Source: Candidatus Solibacter usitatus
Lineage (GTDB): Bacteria > Acidobacteriota > Terriglobia > Bryobacterales > Bryobacteraceae
Direction of reading: 5' to 3'
NCBI GenBank assembly: GCA_016185465.1
Contig: JACPNO010000017.1
Span: 1 to 61,695, forward strand
DNA: 61,695 nucleotides
Made by a program: the position numbers and the translations under genes
Notes under the pieces: generated by a model
The model's input: the letters and a program-made list of their open reading frames with translations, nothing else
The model's database searches: none
What the model was told of the DNA's origin: nothing
In this document: positions 36,762-46,201 of the stretch, one piece after another
Layout of the letters: each line of letters starts with the position of its first letter
Position numbering within the stretch: position 1 is the first letter of the stretch

Positions 36762-37826
36762 TTATCGCACTTGGCCCGGATTTTCATCGTCATAGCCCAG
36801 TTCTCGCAGAATCTCCCGCGTGTGCTGGCCCAGCAGCGGCGGCACGCGGTCGCTTTGCGTGATGGACGCCGACATTTTGAGCGGCTGCGCAACCAGGCGG
36901 ATTGGTCCCGCTTCCGGATGCATCTGCTCGAGCACCATGCCGCGAGCGGCAACTTGCGGGTCGGCAAAAACTTTGTCGAGCGCGCGAACCGGAGCGCAGG
37001 GGACGTTGACCCGCCTCAGCAGCTCCATCCATTCGTCGCTCGCGCGCTCACGCAAAGCCGCCTCCAGAATGGCGATCAATTCTTCGCGATGCGCTACGCG
37101 GGCGGCGTTGGTGGCAAACCGGTCGTCACCCGCCAGAGCAGGTTTGCCCAACACCTCACACAGCTTTCGAAACTGGCCTTCATTGCCCACGGCAATTACG
37201 ATAAACCCATCGCGCGTGGGAAATCTTTGATAGGGAACGATGTTGGGATGCGCCGTGCCCAACCGCCCCGGAGGCTTGCCGCTCACCAGATAATTCACGG
37301 CCTGGTTGGCGAGCATGGCGAGCTGCACATCGAAAAGCGCGGCGTCGATATGCTGCCCGGCGCCCGTCGCGTGACGCTGTTCGATCGCAGCCAGGATCCC
37401 AACCACGCAATACAAACCCGTGACCAGGTCCACCACAGCCACGCCAACCTTCTGCGGACCGCCGCCGGGTTTCGAGTCAGGCTCGCCGGTGATGCTCATG
37501 AGGCCGCCGAGGGCCTGAATCATGAGATCGTATCCGGCGCGCTCAGCCATCGGACCCGTTTGTCCGAATCCAGTGATCGAACAATAGATCAGCCGCGGCT
37601 GCAGACGATGGAGGGATTCATAGTCCAGTCCGTATTTGCTGAGTCCGCCGGCTTTGAAATTTTCGATGAAGACATCGGAACGCACGGCCAGGTCGCGGAT
37701 AATCTGCTGGCCTTCCCGGCTGGCGATATCGATGGCAAGCGAGCGCTTGCCGCGATTCGTGCTCAAGTAATAGGCGGATTCGCCGTGCGCAAAACCGTCG
37801 AGCGGCCTGCGCAAACCTTCGTCCAT
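36762..37826 (-). CDS. CaiB/BaiF CoA-transferase family protein, N-terminally truncated
   Basis: At 354 residues, the protein is about 45-50 short of the family. It begins with a sequence aligning to the middle of the first domain (GESAYYLSTNRGKRSLAID). The usual start, with a LDLTRVLAGP type motif and the first CoA-binding strand, is missing. The catalytic Asp region (AALFDVQLAML) and the rest are intact. The ATG overlaps the M20 stop as TAATG, and upstream sequence is wholly M20 coding. It may be a remnant or an unusual short form. Confidence 0.82.
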   Translation of the reverse strand: MDEGLRRPLDGFAHGESAYYLSTNRGKRSLAIDIASREGQQIIRDLAVRSDVFIENFKAGGLSKYGLDYESLHRLQPRLIYCSITGFGQTGPMAERAGYDLMIQALGGLMSITGEPDSKPGGGPQKVGVAVVDLVTGLYCVVGILAAIEQRHATGAGQHIDAALFDVQLAMLANQAVNYLVSGKPPGRLGTAHPNIVPYQRFPTRDGFIVIAVGNEGQFRKLCEVLGKPALAGDDRFATNAARVAHREELIAILEAALRERASDEWMELLRRVNVPCAPVRALDKVFADPQVAARGMVLEQMHPEAGPIRLVAQPLKMSASITQSDRVPPLLGQHTREILRELGYDDENPGQVR

Positions 37827-39214
37827 TAGTCGCCCGCTTTGGACAAAGCTTTCACTAACTCATACAGAAACGTTTGCCCTTCGTAGAACTCTTTGACGCC
37901 CATGCGCTCGTCACGGCCATGAAAGCGTATGTCGTCGCGGTCCATGAAAAAACCCTGGATGCCATAAGTCGGAGTGCCGGCGGCGCGAAGATACATGCCG
38001 TCGGTTCCTCCCATCACCATGATCGGGATTACCGGCACACCGGGCCAAAGGGTGTCGGTGAAACGCTTCGCCGCTTTCAAAACATCCGGGCGCAAAGGAG
38101 ATGCCGGGCTCTTGGTAACTTCGCCCATAACCTTGATGCTCACCTGGTCATCGGCAACGATTTTTTGCAGAGCGCTCTGCACGGAGTCGACCGATTCATC
38201 GGGCAGCACGCGGCAATTGACCGTGGCGGCCGCGAGTTGCGGTAAGGCATTTGAGGCGTGTCCGCCTTCGAGTTGGGTCGCCACGCAGGTGGTGCGCAGA
38301 GTGGCGTTCCACGCGGGTGAGGCCGCGGCAATACGCTGCATCGCGTCTTGCGATCCTTCCGCCACTTTGGCCAAATCGCTGCCGACCGCGCCTTTTTCGC
38401 CTTTCGCCAGCTCCGCGAAGTATGCCTTCGTAACTTCATTGGTCTTGAGCGGGAATGCAAACTTCGAAACTCGATCGAGTGCGCCAGCCAAATGATAGAT
38501 TGCGTTGTCGGCCACCGGCATCGAGCTGTGCCCGCCTTTGTTGCGGACCTCGAAGCGGAAATTGATCACGTATTTCTCGCTTACCTGCAAGTTGTTCGTA
38601 ACTTTCTTGCCACCGACAGCCTCGCCCCAGCCGCCTTCATTCAGGCAGAACTCCGCGTCGATCAATTGACGATGATTCTGGAGCAGCCATTTCACGCCGT
38701 TGTAGGGACCGCCGCCCTCTTCATCGGCAGTCAGCGCGACGATGATGTCGCGATCGGGCTTGAATCCCTCGCGCTTGTAGCGGAGCAGGTTCGCGATCCA
38801 GACGGCTGCTTGCGCCTTGTCATCGCCGGTGCCGCGACCGTAGAAATAGCCGTCTTTCTCAATGAACTGAAACGGATCCATGTTCCAGTCTTCGCGCCTG
38901 GCCTCTACCACATCGGTGTGCGCGAGCAACAGGATCGGCTTTTGGCGGCCGGTGCCGTGGTAGCGCACCACCAGGTTGGCCTTCTTGGGGATGGCGCCGC
39001 CCACAAAAATATCGGACGCCGGAAAACCCGCGGCTTTCAAGCGTGCCGCCATGGCTTCGGCTATCGGTGTCGTCGAGCCACTGGTAAAACCGGACTTGAT
39101 TTCAATCAGTTCTTTGTAAATTTCTCGGGCGAGCTGCCGTTCCGCTTCCGGCGGCATAGTCTGGCCGAGCAGGCACGCCGAAAGGAGCGAAGGCAAGAAT
39201 AGCAATCTGAACAT
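37826..39214 (-). CDS. Exported M20 family metallopeptidase
   Basis: The 462-residue protein has a signal peptide (FRLLFLPSLLSACLLGQ), the metal motif LLAHTDVVEARREDW, a YGRGTGDDK segment with bridging Asp, catalytic Glu in TADEEGGGP and a late FHGRDERMG His. A dimerisation domain lies between. M20 enzymes remove N-acyl groups or cleave dipeptides. ATG 39214 was chosen because it opens the signal peptide; GTG 39229 is the alternative. The stop overlaps the CoA transferase start. Confidence 0.93.
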   Translation of the reverse strand: MFRLLFLPSLLSACLLGQTMPPEAERQLAREIYKELIEIKSGFTSGSTTPIAEAMAARLKAAGFPASDIFVGGAIPKKANLVVRYHGTGRQKPILLLAHTDVVEARREDWNMDPFQFIEKDGYFYGRGTGDDKAQAAVWIANLLRYKREGFKPDRDIIVALTADEEGGGPYNGVKWLLQNHRQLIDAEFCLNEGGWGEAVGGKKVTNNLQVSEKYVINFRFEVRNKGGHSSMPVADNAIYHLAGALDRVSKFAFPLKTNEVTKAYFAELAKGEKGAVGSDLAKVAEGSQDAMQRIAAASPAWNATLRTTCVATQLEGGHASNALPQLAAATVNCRVLPDESVDSVQSALQKIVADDQVSIKVMGEVTKSPASPLRPDVLKAAKRFTDTLWPGVPVIPIMVMGGTDGMYLRAAGTPTYGIQGFFMDRDDIRFHGRDERMGVKEFYEGQTFLYELVKALSKAGD

Positions 39215-39238
39215 GCCACATTGTTCCACAAGGTTGGG

Positions 39239-40339
39239 TCACTTTGACGGGGGCTCGTAATCGCAAAGCGGATCTGAAGCCAGCGGGTTTCCGCTAGCCG
39301 CGAAGGCGCGCGCCCGTGAGCCGCCGCACAGCGTTCGATAATCGCAGACCCCGCAGCGGTCCTCGAACTGGGTGGGATCGTGAAGCTGGCGAAACAGGGG
39401 AGCCTCGCGGTATACACTCACAATATCGCTATTACGGACATTGCCGGCAGCCAATGGCAGGAAGCCCGCGGGGCAGATTTCACCAGTGTTGGAAATGAAC
39501 ATGACGCCATGGCCATCGCGAATTCCATGGCTGCGGGTAGCGCCGCTAAGCCGAATCTGCTCGCCGGTCATCCCTGCTTCGCGCATCCGTTCGAGCGCGA
39601 CGCGCCGGAAAGAGGGAGCCTCCGTGGTTGCCAGGATGAATGACGCACCCCGGGAAGTCTCATGGATCCAGTTCATGAGTTTTTCGGCATCCGCCGGTGA
39701 GAGGGGCTGCAGGACCTTTCCCCGTCCCACGGCAATCAGGAAAAACAGGCTCCAGCGGGCGATGCCGAAAGGCTTCAACAGTTCGTAAATCGCAGCCATG
39801 TCATCCGCCGTCTCGGCGGCGACCAAAGTGTTCACCTGCACTGGCATCACGAGCTCCTGGGCCCAGCCCATCGCCTGAAGAGTGCGATCAAAGGTGCCCG
39901 GCACCCCGCGGATGGAGTCGTGGCGGTGAGCGGTGGATCCGTCGAGACTCAGGCCAAGGCCGTCCACTCCGTGTTGCTTCAGGCGCGCCATTACCTCGTG
40001 TGTCAGAGCGGGCGTGGCCGCCGGAGTGATCGAAACCGCGATGTTCAGCCTGCGCGCCTCGGTGATCAGCTCATATAAATCGGCCCGCGCCAGTGGATCC
40101 CCGCCGGTGAGGATCAACTGCGGCAGCGGCTCACCGAAACCGGGAATCTGCCTGAGCCAGGCAACGCTTTCCTCAAAGGTGAGTTCCATCGGATGGGGCG
40201 TCGCTACGGCTGCGGCGCGGCAATGACGGCAGGCCAGAGCGCAGGCTTGCGTCATCTCCCAATAAATATTCATCGGGGACTTCGCGTAATCGCGAACTAC
40301 GTGGCGGGGATGATCGTCGTGCGTGTGGGACGTGCCCAT
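39239..40339 (-). CDS. Radical SAM/SPASM protein
   Basis: The 366-residue protein has the radical SAM cluster motif CALACRHC (CxxxCxxC) near residue 32-39, then TGGDPLARADL. A C-terminal SPASM domain has its own cysteines: ICPAGFLPLAAGN, RCGVCDYRTLCGG and DPLCDYE, holding one or two further iron-sulfur clusters. The pattern is like AhbD, NirJ or PqqE. These enzymes decarboxylate heme precursors or modify peptides, but no heme or peptide-modification neighbour is here to tell which. Confidence 0.92.
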   Translation of the reverse strand: MGTSHTHDDHPRHVVRDYAKSPMNIYWEMTQACALACRHCRAAAVATPHPMELTFEESVAWLRQIPGFGEPLPQLILTGGDPLARADLYELITEARRLNIAVSITPAATPALTHEVMARLKQHGVDGLGLSLDGSTAHRHDSIRGVPGTFDRTLQAMGWAQELVMPVQVNTLVAAETADDMAAIYELLKPFGIARWSLFFLIAVGRGKVLQPLSPADAEKLMNWIHETSRGASFILATTEAPSFRRVALERMREAGMTGEQIRLSGATRSHGIRDGHGVMFISNTGEICPAGFLPLAAGNVRNSDIVSVYREAPLFRQLHDPTQFEDRCGVCDYRTLCGGSRARAFAASGNPLASDPLCDYEPPSK

Positions 40340-40384
40340 AGCTCTAGCCTATACCCATCCAACGGTCTAGGCGGCCGCGAAACG

Positions 40385-41596
40385 CTAGTGCGCTTCCTTA
40401 TGCTCGATGTTCGGCAGGAACCAGGTAAGCAAACCGATCAGCGGCAGAAACGAGCACACACGGTACACGAAATCAATGCTGGTGAGGTCGGCCAGCTTGC
40501 CTAGCAGCGCCGCGCCGACGCCGCCCATTCCAAACGCCAGGCCGAAGAATAGCCCGGAGATCATGCCGACTTTTCCCGGAACCAGATCCTGCGCATAAAC
40601 CAGGATGGCTGAAAAGGCCGATGCCAGAATCATGCCGATCAGCACCGTGAGAATGCTGGTCCAGAACAGATTGGCATACGGCAGCGCCAGCGTGAAGGGA
40701 AGCACGCCGAGAATCGAACACCAGATCCCCAGCTTGCGGCCGATGCGATCGCCAACTGGTCCGCCGATAATCGTGCCTGCCGCCACCGCGCCCAGAAAAA
40801 TGAACAGATGGATCTGCGCGCTTTGCACGGACACCTGAAATTTGTTCATCAAGTAGAAGGTGTAGTAGCTGCCCAGGCTGGCGAGATAGAAATATTTTGA
40901 AAAGACCAGGGCGATCAGAATCGCCAGGGCGAATGCAACTTTGCGCGGAGGCAGCGTCAGGTGATGCTCGGCTGACGCATGAGACTTGACCCTCGCCGGC
41001 CGGTTGCGTTTCGACCAGCCGCCCACTCTCGTGAGCACCAGCATCCCCAATAGCGCCACCGACGAAAACCACGCGATGCTGCGCTGCCCTTGCGGCAGGA
41101 CAATGAACGCCGCGAGCAGCGGCCCGAGCGACGATCCCGCATTGCCGCCGACTTGAAACACCGATTGCGCCAGCCCGTGCTGTCCCCCGGAAGCCATGCG
41201 CGCAATCCGCGATGACTCGGGATGAAACACCGCGGACCCGATGCCGACAAATGCCACGGCTACAAGAACGATCATGTAACTGGGCGCCCGCGATAACACC
41301 ACCAGCCCAACCAGCGTAAATCCCATGCCGATCGGTAGCGAGTAAGGCTTCGGACGGTGGTCGGTATACAGGCCGACTAGCGGCTGCAGCAGCGACGCTG
41401 TCAACTGGTTGGTGAGTGAGATCAGGCCCACCTGTCCAAAATCCAAATGATAGAAATTCTTCAACAGCGGATAAATGGCGGGAATCAGGGATTGAAAAAT
41501 GTCGTTTAAGAAATGGCAGAAGGTAATGGCCGCCAGAACTTTATAGGCGGCCTTCCGTCGACTGCCGGGAGGAGCCTCGGTTTGTAACGCACCCAT
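40385..41596 (-). CDS. MFS transporter, fosmidomycin-resistance-like
   Basis: The 403-residue carrier has 12 predicted membrane segments. The N-terminal half has FCHFLNDIFQSLIPAIYPLL, typical of Fsr-type exporters, and VGIGSAVFHPESSRIARMAS, another Fsr-like motif (core HPESSRIARMAS). ATG 41596 lies within the end of the PEP-CTERM gene (56-nt overlap). A farther upstream start would overlap more and lacks similarity. The exported compound is unknown. Confidence 0.9.
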   Translation of the reverse strand: MGALQTEAPPGSRRKAAYKVLAAITFCHFLNDIFQSLIPAIYPLLKNFYHLDFGQVGLISLTNQLTASLLQPLVGLYTDHRPKPYSLPIGMGFTLVGLVVLSRAPSYMIVLVAVAFVGIGSAVFHPESSRIARMASGGQHGLAQSVFQVGGNAGSSLGPLLAAFIVLPQGQRSIAWFSSVALLGMLVLTRVGGWSKRNRPARVKSHASAEHHLTLPPRKVAFALAILIALVFSKYFYLASLGSYYTFYLMNKFQVSVQSAQIHLFIFLGAVAAGTIIGGPVGDRIGRKLGIWCSILGVLPFTLALPYANLFWTSILTVLIGMILASAFSAILVYAQDLVPGKVGMISGLFFGLAFGMGGVGAALLGKLADLTSIDFVYRVCSFLPLIGLLTWFLPNIEHKEAH

Positions 41597-42296
41597 CTTG
41601 GTTTCCAAGTAACATTCTAGCGTCCCGACGCTGCAACACCGCCACACCACAAAGAATGGCCGCGACCAGCGCCCCCGTAGATGGCTCGGGGACGGGGGAA
41701 AAGGCAATCCCGTCGATTTGCCAGTCGGGTACGAAGCCATCGTTCGACGTGATGGCTTCCAGAGTCACTCTGTTGAATGCAGAGCCCGGCGCAGCGATCA
41801 CGCCCAGAAAGAAAGTGCCGCCTAAAGGGCTCAGTGCGGCGGTGCCACAAAAAGCACAGGGAGGGTTCGGACAATTCACCACCAGTCGAAAAACATCTGA
41901 ATTCGCCTCGCCGTCAAACGCACCGTAGGCAATCTCGGCTCCAAAAGCCGTGATCGCCAAGCCGGGTGTCACGACCAGCGATAACCCCTGGTCTCCGCCC
42001 AGAGTTCCGTTCGGCCCCGCGCCAACCGCGAGCCCGCTCACAATTCCTGCTCCCACCACCGGCTGCACGGCCGCCGGATCAAATTCGAAAGAGAAGATGC
42101 GGAACGCCTGGCCTTGATGAATGGCGCCCTCCGTCTCTTCGTTGAAGTCCGCATCGAGATCGACTCGGCCTTGCTGGAGCAACACCCCGGAGTAGCTCTG
42201 TCGCGTGGTGAAAGTCTGGAAATCGGAAATATCGGCGCGAAGCGAAATTGCCCCAAGCATACAGGCGAGGGCGGCTATCACGTGTGGTTTTGCCAT
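41541..42296 (-). CDS. PEP-CTERM sorting-signal protein
   Basis: The 251-residue protein has a signal peptide ([17 protein letters not shown]) and a beta-rich exported region. It ends in a tail with [23 protein letters not shown], made of the PEP motif, a hydrophobic helix and an Arg pair (motif VPEPST visible at about 203-208). PEP-CTERM proteins are processed by exosortase in bacteria that make exopolysaccharide. About 24 residues follow the Arg pair, longer than usual. No exosortase is in the window, but the Wzz cluster fits. The start lies across a 35-nt gap from the divergent oxidoreductase. Confidence 0.8.
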   Translation of the reverse strand: MAKPHVIAALACMLGAISLRADISDFQTFTTRQSYSGVLLQQGRVDLDADFNEETEGAIHQGQAFRIFSFEFDPAAVQPVVGAGIVSGLAVGAGPNGTLGGDQGLSLVVTPGLAITAFGAEIAYGAFDGEANSDVFRLVVNCPNPPCAFCGTAALSPLGGTFFLGVIAAPGSAFNRVTLEAITSNDGFVPDWQIDGIAFSPVPEPSTGALVAAILCGVAVLQRRDARMLLGNQDGCVTNRGSSRQSTEGRL

Positions 42297-42327
42297 TGTT
42301 GGGAACCCAGGTTCCCGTTACTATACA
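42296..42327. promoter_or_regulatory. Compact bidirectional promoter with operator palindrome
   Basis: The whole 35-nt gap between divergent genes holds GGGAACC and GGTTCCC around CA (perfect inverted repeat, 42301-42316). TACTAT at 42319-42324 lies 7 nt before the plus-strand ATG, and the overlapping reverse reading TATAGT (42320-42325) faces the PEP-CTERM gene. TTGTTG at 42296-42301 is 17 nt upstream of TACTAT as a poor -35. The palindrome fills the spacer, as a repressor site would. Confidence 0.55.
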
Positions 42328-42331
42328 CCTT

Positions 42332-43504
42332 ATGCCAAGAGTCATCGGAATCGGTGTAATCGGCATGGGCTGGATGGGTGTCGAGCACAGCCGCGCGTAC
42401 CGGCAGATTGCGGAGCGTTTTCCGAACAGCGGTTTGCAGCCGCGCCTGATCATTTGCGCCGACGATGTGGAAGCGCGCGCCCGCGAGGCGCAGCAAGGCC
42501 TGGGCTTTGAACGCTGCACCACGGATTGGCGGGCGGTGATCGCCAACCCTGACGTCGAAGTAGTTAACATCGCGTCGCCCAATTTCCTGCACCTGCAGAT
42601 GGTCGAAGCGGCCGCGTCGGCGGGCAAGCACATATTGTGTGAGAAGCCGGTGGGCCGCAATCCGGGCGAAACCGCGGCTATCGAACGTGCGGCGCGCGCC
42701 GCCGGCGTGCTGAGCTTCGTGGGCTACAACTACCGCTGGGCGCCGCTGGTGCAATACGCGCGCCAACTGATTGCCGAAGGACGCCTGGGAAAACTCACGC
42801 ATTATCGCGGACGCTTTTTCGCCGGATACGCCAGCCATCCGCTCGGCGTGCTCTCCTGGCGTTTTGAGAAAGAACGCGGCGGATTGGGCGCGGCCGGCGA
42901 CCTGCTGTCTCACGTGATCGACATGGCGCACATGATTGCCGGGCCCGTCGAGCGCGTGGTGGGCAACGCCGAAACGTTCATCAGGCAGCGGCCGCAGGCG
43001 GCGCACGGCGTCGGTACTCATTTCAGTTTGGGCAGCGATGAGAGTCCGAAAGCAGATGTCACCAATGAAGATTACGCCGGCGCGCTGGTGCGATTCGCCA
43101 ATGGCGCGCAGGGAGCACTCGAAGCCTGCCGCGTGATCCAGGGGCCGCGCTGCCAGATGGCGTTTGAAGTCCACGGAACCAAAGGAGCGCTGAGCTGGGA
43201 TTTCGAAAGCATGAACGAGATGCAGCTTTTCTTCACCGGCGGCGACGCGGCGTCAGCCGGCTACGTGCGAGTTCTCAGCGGCCCGGAGCATCCATTCCAC
43301 ACCCGTTTCAATCCGGGGCCGGGCATCGGGCTGAGCTACGAAGATCTGAAGACCATTGAAGCGCACGAATTCCTGGCATCGGTCGCGGCCGGCAAACAGG
43401 GCGCGCCAGGCTTTGCCGAATCGCTCGCGGTGGCGCAGGTGCAGGCGGCGCTGGTCGAATCGTGGCAAAGCGGGAGCTGGCAGGATGTGCGCGCTCTAAG
43501 CTGA
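42332..43504 (+). CDS. Gfo/Idh/MocA family oxidoreductase
   Basis: The 390-residue protein has the Rossmann start [20 protein letters not shown] with GxGxx[29 protein letters not shown] with the catalytic-site EKP, and [16 protein letters not shown] with the conserved His (motifs EKP and SHVIDMAHM). Such enzymes oxidise or epimerise sugars and inositols with NAD(P). ATG 42332 was chosen over 42248 because upstream sequence lies in the divergent gene. The 3' end overlaps the convergent MFS gene by 9 nt. Confidence 0.92.
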   Translation: MPRVIGIGVIGMGWMGVEHSRAYRQIAERFPNSGLQPRLIICADDVEARAREAQQGLGFERCTTDWRAVIANPDVEVVNIASPNFLHLQMVEAAASAGKHILCEKPVGRNPGETAAIERAARAAGVLSFVGYNYRWAPLVQYARQLIAEGRLGKLTHYRGRFFAGYASHPLGVLSWRFEKERGGLGAAGDLLSHVIDMAHMIAGPVERVVGNAETFIRQRPQAAHGVGTHFSLGSDESPKADVTNEDYAGALVRFANGAQGALEACRVIQGPRCQMAFEVHGTKGALSWDFESMNEMQLFFTGGDAASAGYVRVLSGPEHPFHTRFNPGPGIGLSYEDLKTIEAHEFLASVAAGKQGAPGFAESLAVAQVQAALVESWQSGSWQDVRALS

Positions 43505-44746
43505 ATCGCGCGAGTCTTGCCATTTCACCGGCGCCACGTCCCGCACCACGAACATGTACGAAAACGCGCCGATGAGCACAATCACAGATGCCGAGGAGAA
43601 GGCCAGAGTGTAACTGCCGGTTCGCGAAACAATGAGTCCGGTGACCACGGGCGCAATCACACCGGCCAGATTGGCAATGCCATTTTGCAATCCGGTCCAG
43701 CGGCCCGCGGCGAGTGGCCCGGCCAGTGTTTGCGTGATGGCCCAGTGGTTGGATGAGAAAAGCCCCAGGCCGACATAGGTCGCGACAAGCAACACCATGG
43801 ATACGCGCAGGTCAGGCGCAAGCGCTGCCGGGAACATGAGCGTGGCGAGAACCATTCCTCCCACCACGAAGGTTTTGCGCACTTTGGTGGGCGATGCTCC
43901 GCGCGTGATCCAGCGGTCCGAAGCCCAGCCTCCGAAAAGTGACGCGCTCGCGCTGGCCGCGAACGGCAGCGAAGCCAGCACCGCCATCATCTTCATCGAG
44001 AGGCCCCGCGACGACACCAGATATGACGGCAGCCACGTCAGCAGAAAATAATACGGATAGTTGCAGCAGAAATTACCGATGAACGTTCCCCACGCGTCCC
44101 TTTTCGCGCAAATCTGTAAGGTGCTGGGGCCTTGGTCGGCGCCCGGTTCCGCAGCGCCACGGTTGCGCGGAGCCCAGACGTACCATGGCAGAAGCCACAA
44201 CAGGCCGCCCATCCCCAGAATCAGAAACATCACGCGCCATCCGTAGCTCGCTACCAGCAGACCGCCCACCAGGTTGCCGACGGCAGGGCCGACCTTGGCT
44301 CCGGCATCGATCATGGCGTTGGGCAGGCCGCGCTGATTAATCGGAAACTGGCCGGCGATGATTCTCGAGTACACCGGATAGGACACGGATTCGCCCAGCC
44401 CCAGCACCACGCGCAGTATCAGCAGCGCCTGAAAACCGGCTACGAAGCCCGTCCCCAAAGTTGCCAGCGACCAGATCAGATAGCCGACGCCTAGAACCAC
44501 GCCCGTCGAAAAGCGATCGGCCAGCCAGCCCGCAACCACCATGAACCCGGCGTAGGACCAAAAAAAAGCCGAAAGCAGGACGCCGAGCCGATCCGGCGGC
44601 AGCGAGAGTTCGCTGCGAAGGGCCGGCGCCGCGATCGACAAGCTGCCGCGATCGATGTAATTGATGGCGACCGAGATCACCAGCAAAAAAATGATGCGCC
44701 ATTGCGCGGCGGTGGGCCGGACTGCGGACGGGGTGGGAGGGAGCAT
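43496..44746 (-). CDS. MFS transporter, anion:cation symporter-like
   Basis: The 416-residue carrier has 12 predicted segments and the ACS-type signatures [26 protein letters not shown] and [17 protein letters not shown]. These carriers take up organic anions such as glucarate, galactonate or phthalate. ATG 44746 was chosen for family length; the frame runs further upstream without similarity. Its position beside a sugar oxidoreductase suggests uptake of a sugar acid, which is inference. Confidence 0.9.
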   Translation of the reverse strand: MLPPTPSAVRPTAAQWRIIFLLVISVAINYIDRGSLSIAAPALRSELSLPPDRLGVLLSAFFWSYAGFMVVAGWLADRFSTGVVLGVGYLIWSLATLGTGFVAGFQALLILRVVLGLGESVSYPVYSRIIAGQFPINQRGLPNAMIDAGAKVGPAVGNLVGGLLVASYGWRVMFLILGMGGLLWLLPWYVWAPRNRGAAEPGADQGPSTLQICAKRDAWGTFIGNFCCNYPYYFLLTWLPSYLVSSRGLSMKMMAVLASLPFAASASASLFGGWASDRWITRGASPTKVRKTFVVGGMVLATLMFPAALAPDLRVSMVLLVATYVGLGLFSSNHWAITQTLAGPLAAGRWTGLQNGIANLAGVIAPVVTGLIVSRTGSYTLAFSSASVIVLIGAFSYMFVVRDVAPVKWQDSRDSA

Positions 44747-44870
44747 CGTTATCTGTGTCGATCCCAATTCCGCAACGGCGCGTCCCAGAGCCGAACACTG
44801 TACGACCGCGGTCGCTTGGAGAATCGAGAACTTGCGATGGTGAGCCGCTTGCTTTGACAGGCCATGAGCC

Positions 44871-46175
44871 ATGACAAGTATATTCAAACCGATTGCCTTA
44901 TCTCTTGCGTGCTGCGGCGTGCTTGCCGCTGAGACCGCCATGTTCCGAGGAGATCCGGCCCATTCCGGCGTCTATGACGCGTCCGGCGCGCCCGGCCTTG
45001 CAACGGTGAAATGGAAATTCAAAACCGCCCGAGGGATCTTTTCGTCGCCTGCCGTGGCGGGTGGCTCGGTGTACTTCGGCAGCGCGGACCACAATCTCTA
45101 CGCCGTGAATGCCGTCGATGGATCGCTGCGCTGGAAATTTCCAACCGGGGGCCCAGTGAACTCATCGCCCGCCATCGAAGACGGCGCCGTCTACGCGGGC
45201 AGCCTGGATGGGAATTTCTACGCGGTGGATGCGGAAACCGGCAAACTCAAATGGAAATTCAAAACCGGCGGCGAGCGGCGGTTCAGCGCGCCCGGAATTC
45301 ACGGCGCCATGCCGCGCACTGAAGTAATGCCCGATCCGTTCGATGTTTTCCTGTCGTCGCCGGCGATTGCGGGCGGCGTGGTTTATTTCGGCAGTGGCGA
45401 TCACAACGTCTATGCGCTGGATGCAAGATCCGGCGAGCTCAAGTGGAAATTCACCACCGGAAATGTGATTCACGCGTCTCCGGCGATTGAGGGCGGCACG
45501 CTCTACATCGGCAGCTGGGACCGCTATCTCTACGCTCTCGATGCGCGGACCGGATCGCTGCGCTGGAAATTCGAAACCGGTGACGATACCCAGATTTACA
45601 ACCAGATCGGCATCGCGAGCTCAGCAGCGGTCGCGGGCGGGGTGGTCTACTTTGGCTGCCGCGACGGTCACTTCTACGCGGTGGACGCGAAGTCAGGCGT
45701 CGAGAAATGGAAGCACGATAACCACATGGGATGGGTGATCGCTTCGCCCGCCGTGCTGAACGGCGTGGTCTACTTCCCGACTTCGGAAGGCACGCGTTTC
45801 AAAGCCATCGAGGGCGCTACCGGCCGCCTCATTTTCAGCATCGAGAACAAGGCCATTTCATTTTCCTCGCCCGCCATCGCCAAGGACATCGCCTACTTTG
45901 GATCTTCCGACGGCTGGCTGCACGCCGTGGACCTGAAGACAGGAAAGATGCAATCCGAGTTTCAAACGGAAGGATCGAAACAGAATGCCGCCAAGTATAG
46001 CGATGCCCAAGGCAAAATGGACCCCGGCAAGCTCTACCCCGATGCCACTCTGGACGGCATGATCGTCGGCAACGACCGCATGTTCACGTTGGGGTCCGTC
46101 ATTTCTTCGCCGGTGGTGGCGGAAGGCGTGGTGTATTTCGGCAGCACCGACGGTTATCTCTACGCCGTGATGTGA
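44871..46175 (+). CDS. Exported PQQ-type beta-propeller protein
   Basis: The 434-residue protein has a signal peptide (KPIALSLACCGVLAAE). Six or seven blades of the PQQ/quinoprotein type follow, each with a variant of SSPAVAGGSVYFGS, NLYAVNAVDGSLRWKF. The catalytic residues of quinoprotein dehydrogenases are not recognisable, so it is more like BamB-type or dehydrogenase-fold propellers without cofactor. The insert KLYPDATLDG with a long loop sits before the last blade. A short gap separates it from the amidohydrolase gene. Confidence 0.88.
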   Translation: MTSIFKPIALSLACCGVLAAETAMFRGDPAHSGVYDASGAPGLATVKWKFKTARGIFSSPAVAGGSVYFGSADHNLYAVNAVDGSLRWKFPTGGPVNSSPAIEDGAVYAGSLDGNFYAVDAETGKLKWKFKTGGERRFSAPGIHGAMPRTEVMPDPFDVFLSSPAIAGGVVYFGSGDHNVYALDARSGELKWKFTTGNVIHASPAIEGGTLYIGSWDRYLYALDARTGSLRWKFETGDDTQIYNQIGIASSAAVAGGVVYFGCRDGHFYAVDAKSGVEKWKHDNHMGWVIASPAVLNGVVYFPTSEGTRFKAIEGATGRLIFSIENKAISFSSPAIAKDIAYFGSSDGWLHAVDLKTGKMQSEFQTEGSKQNAAKYSDAQGKMDPGKLYPDATLDGMIVGNDRMFTLGSVISSPVVAEGVVYFGSTDGYLYAVM

Positions 46176-46201
46176 GGACATGGTACAACGTTCGAAGCCA
46201 C

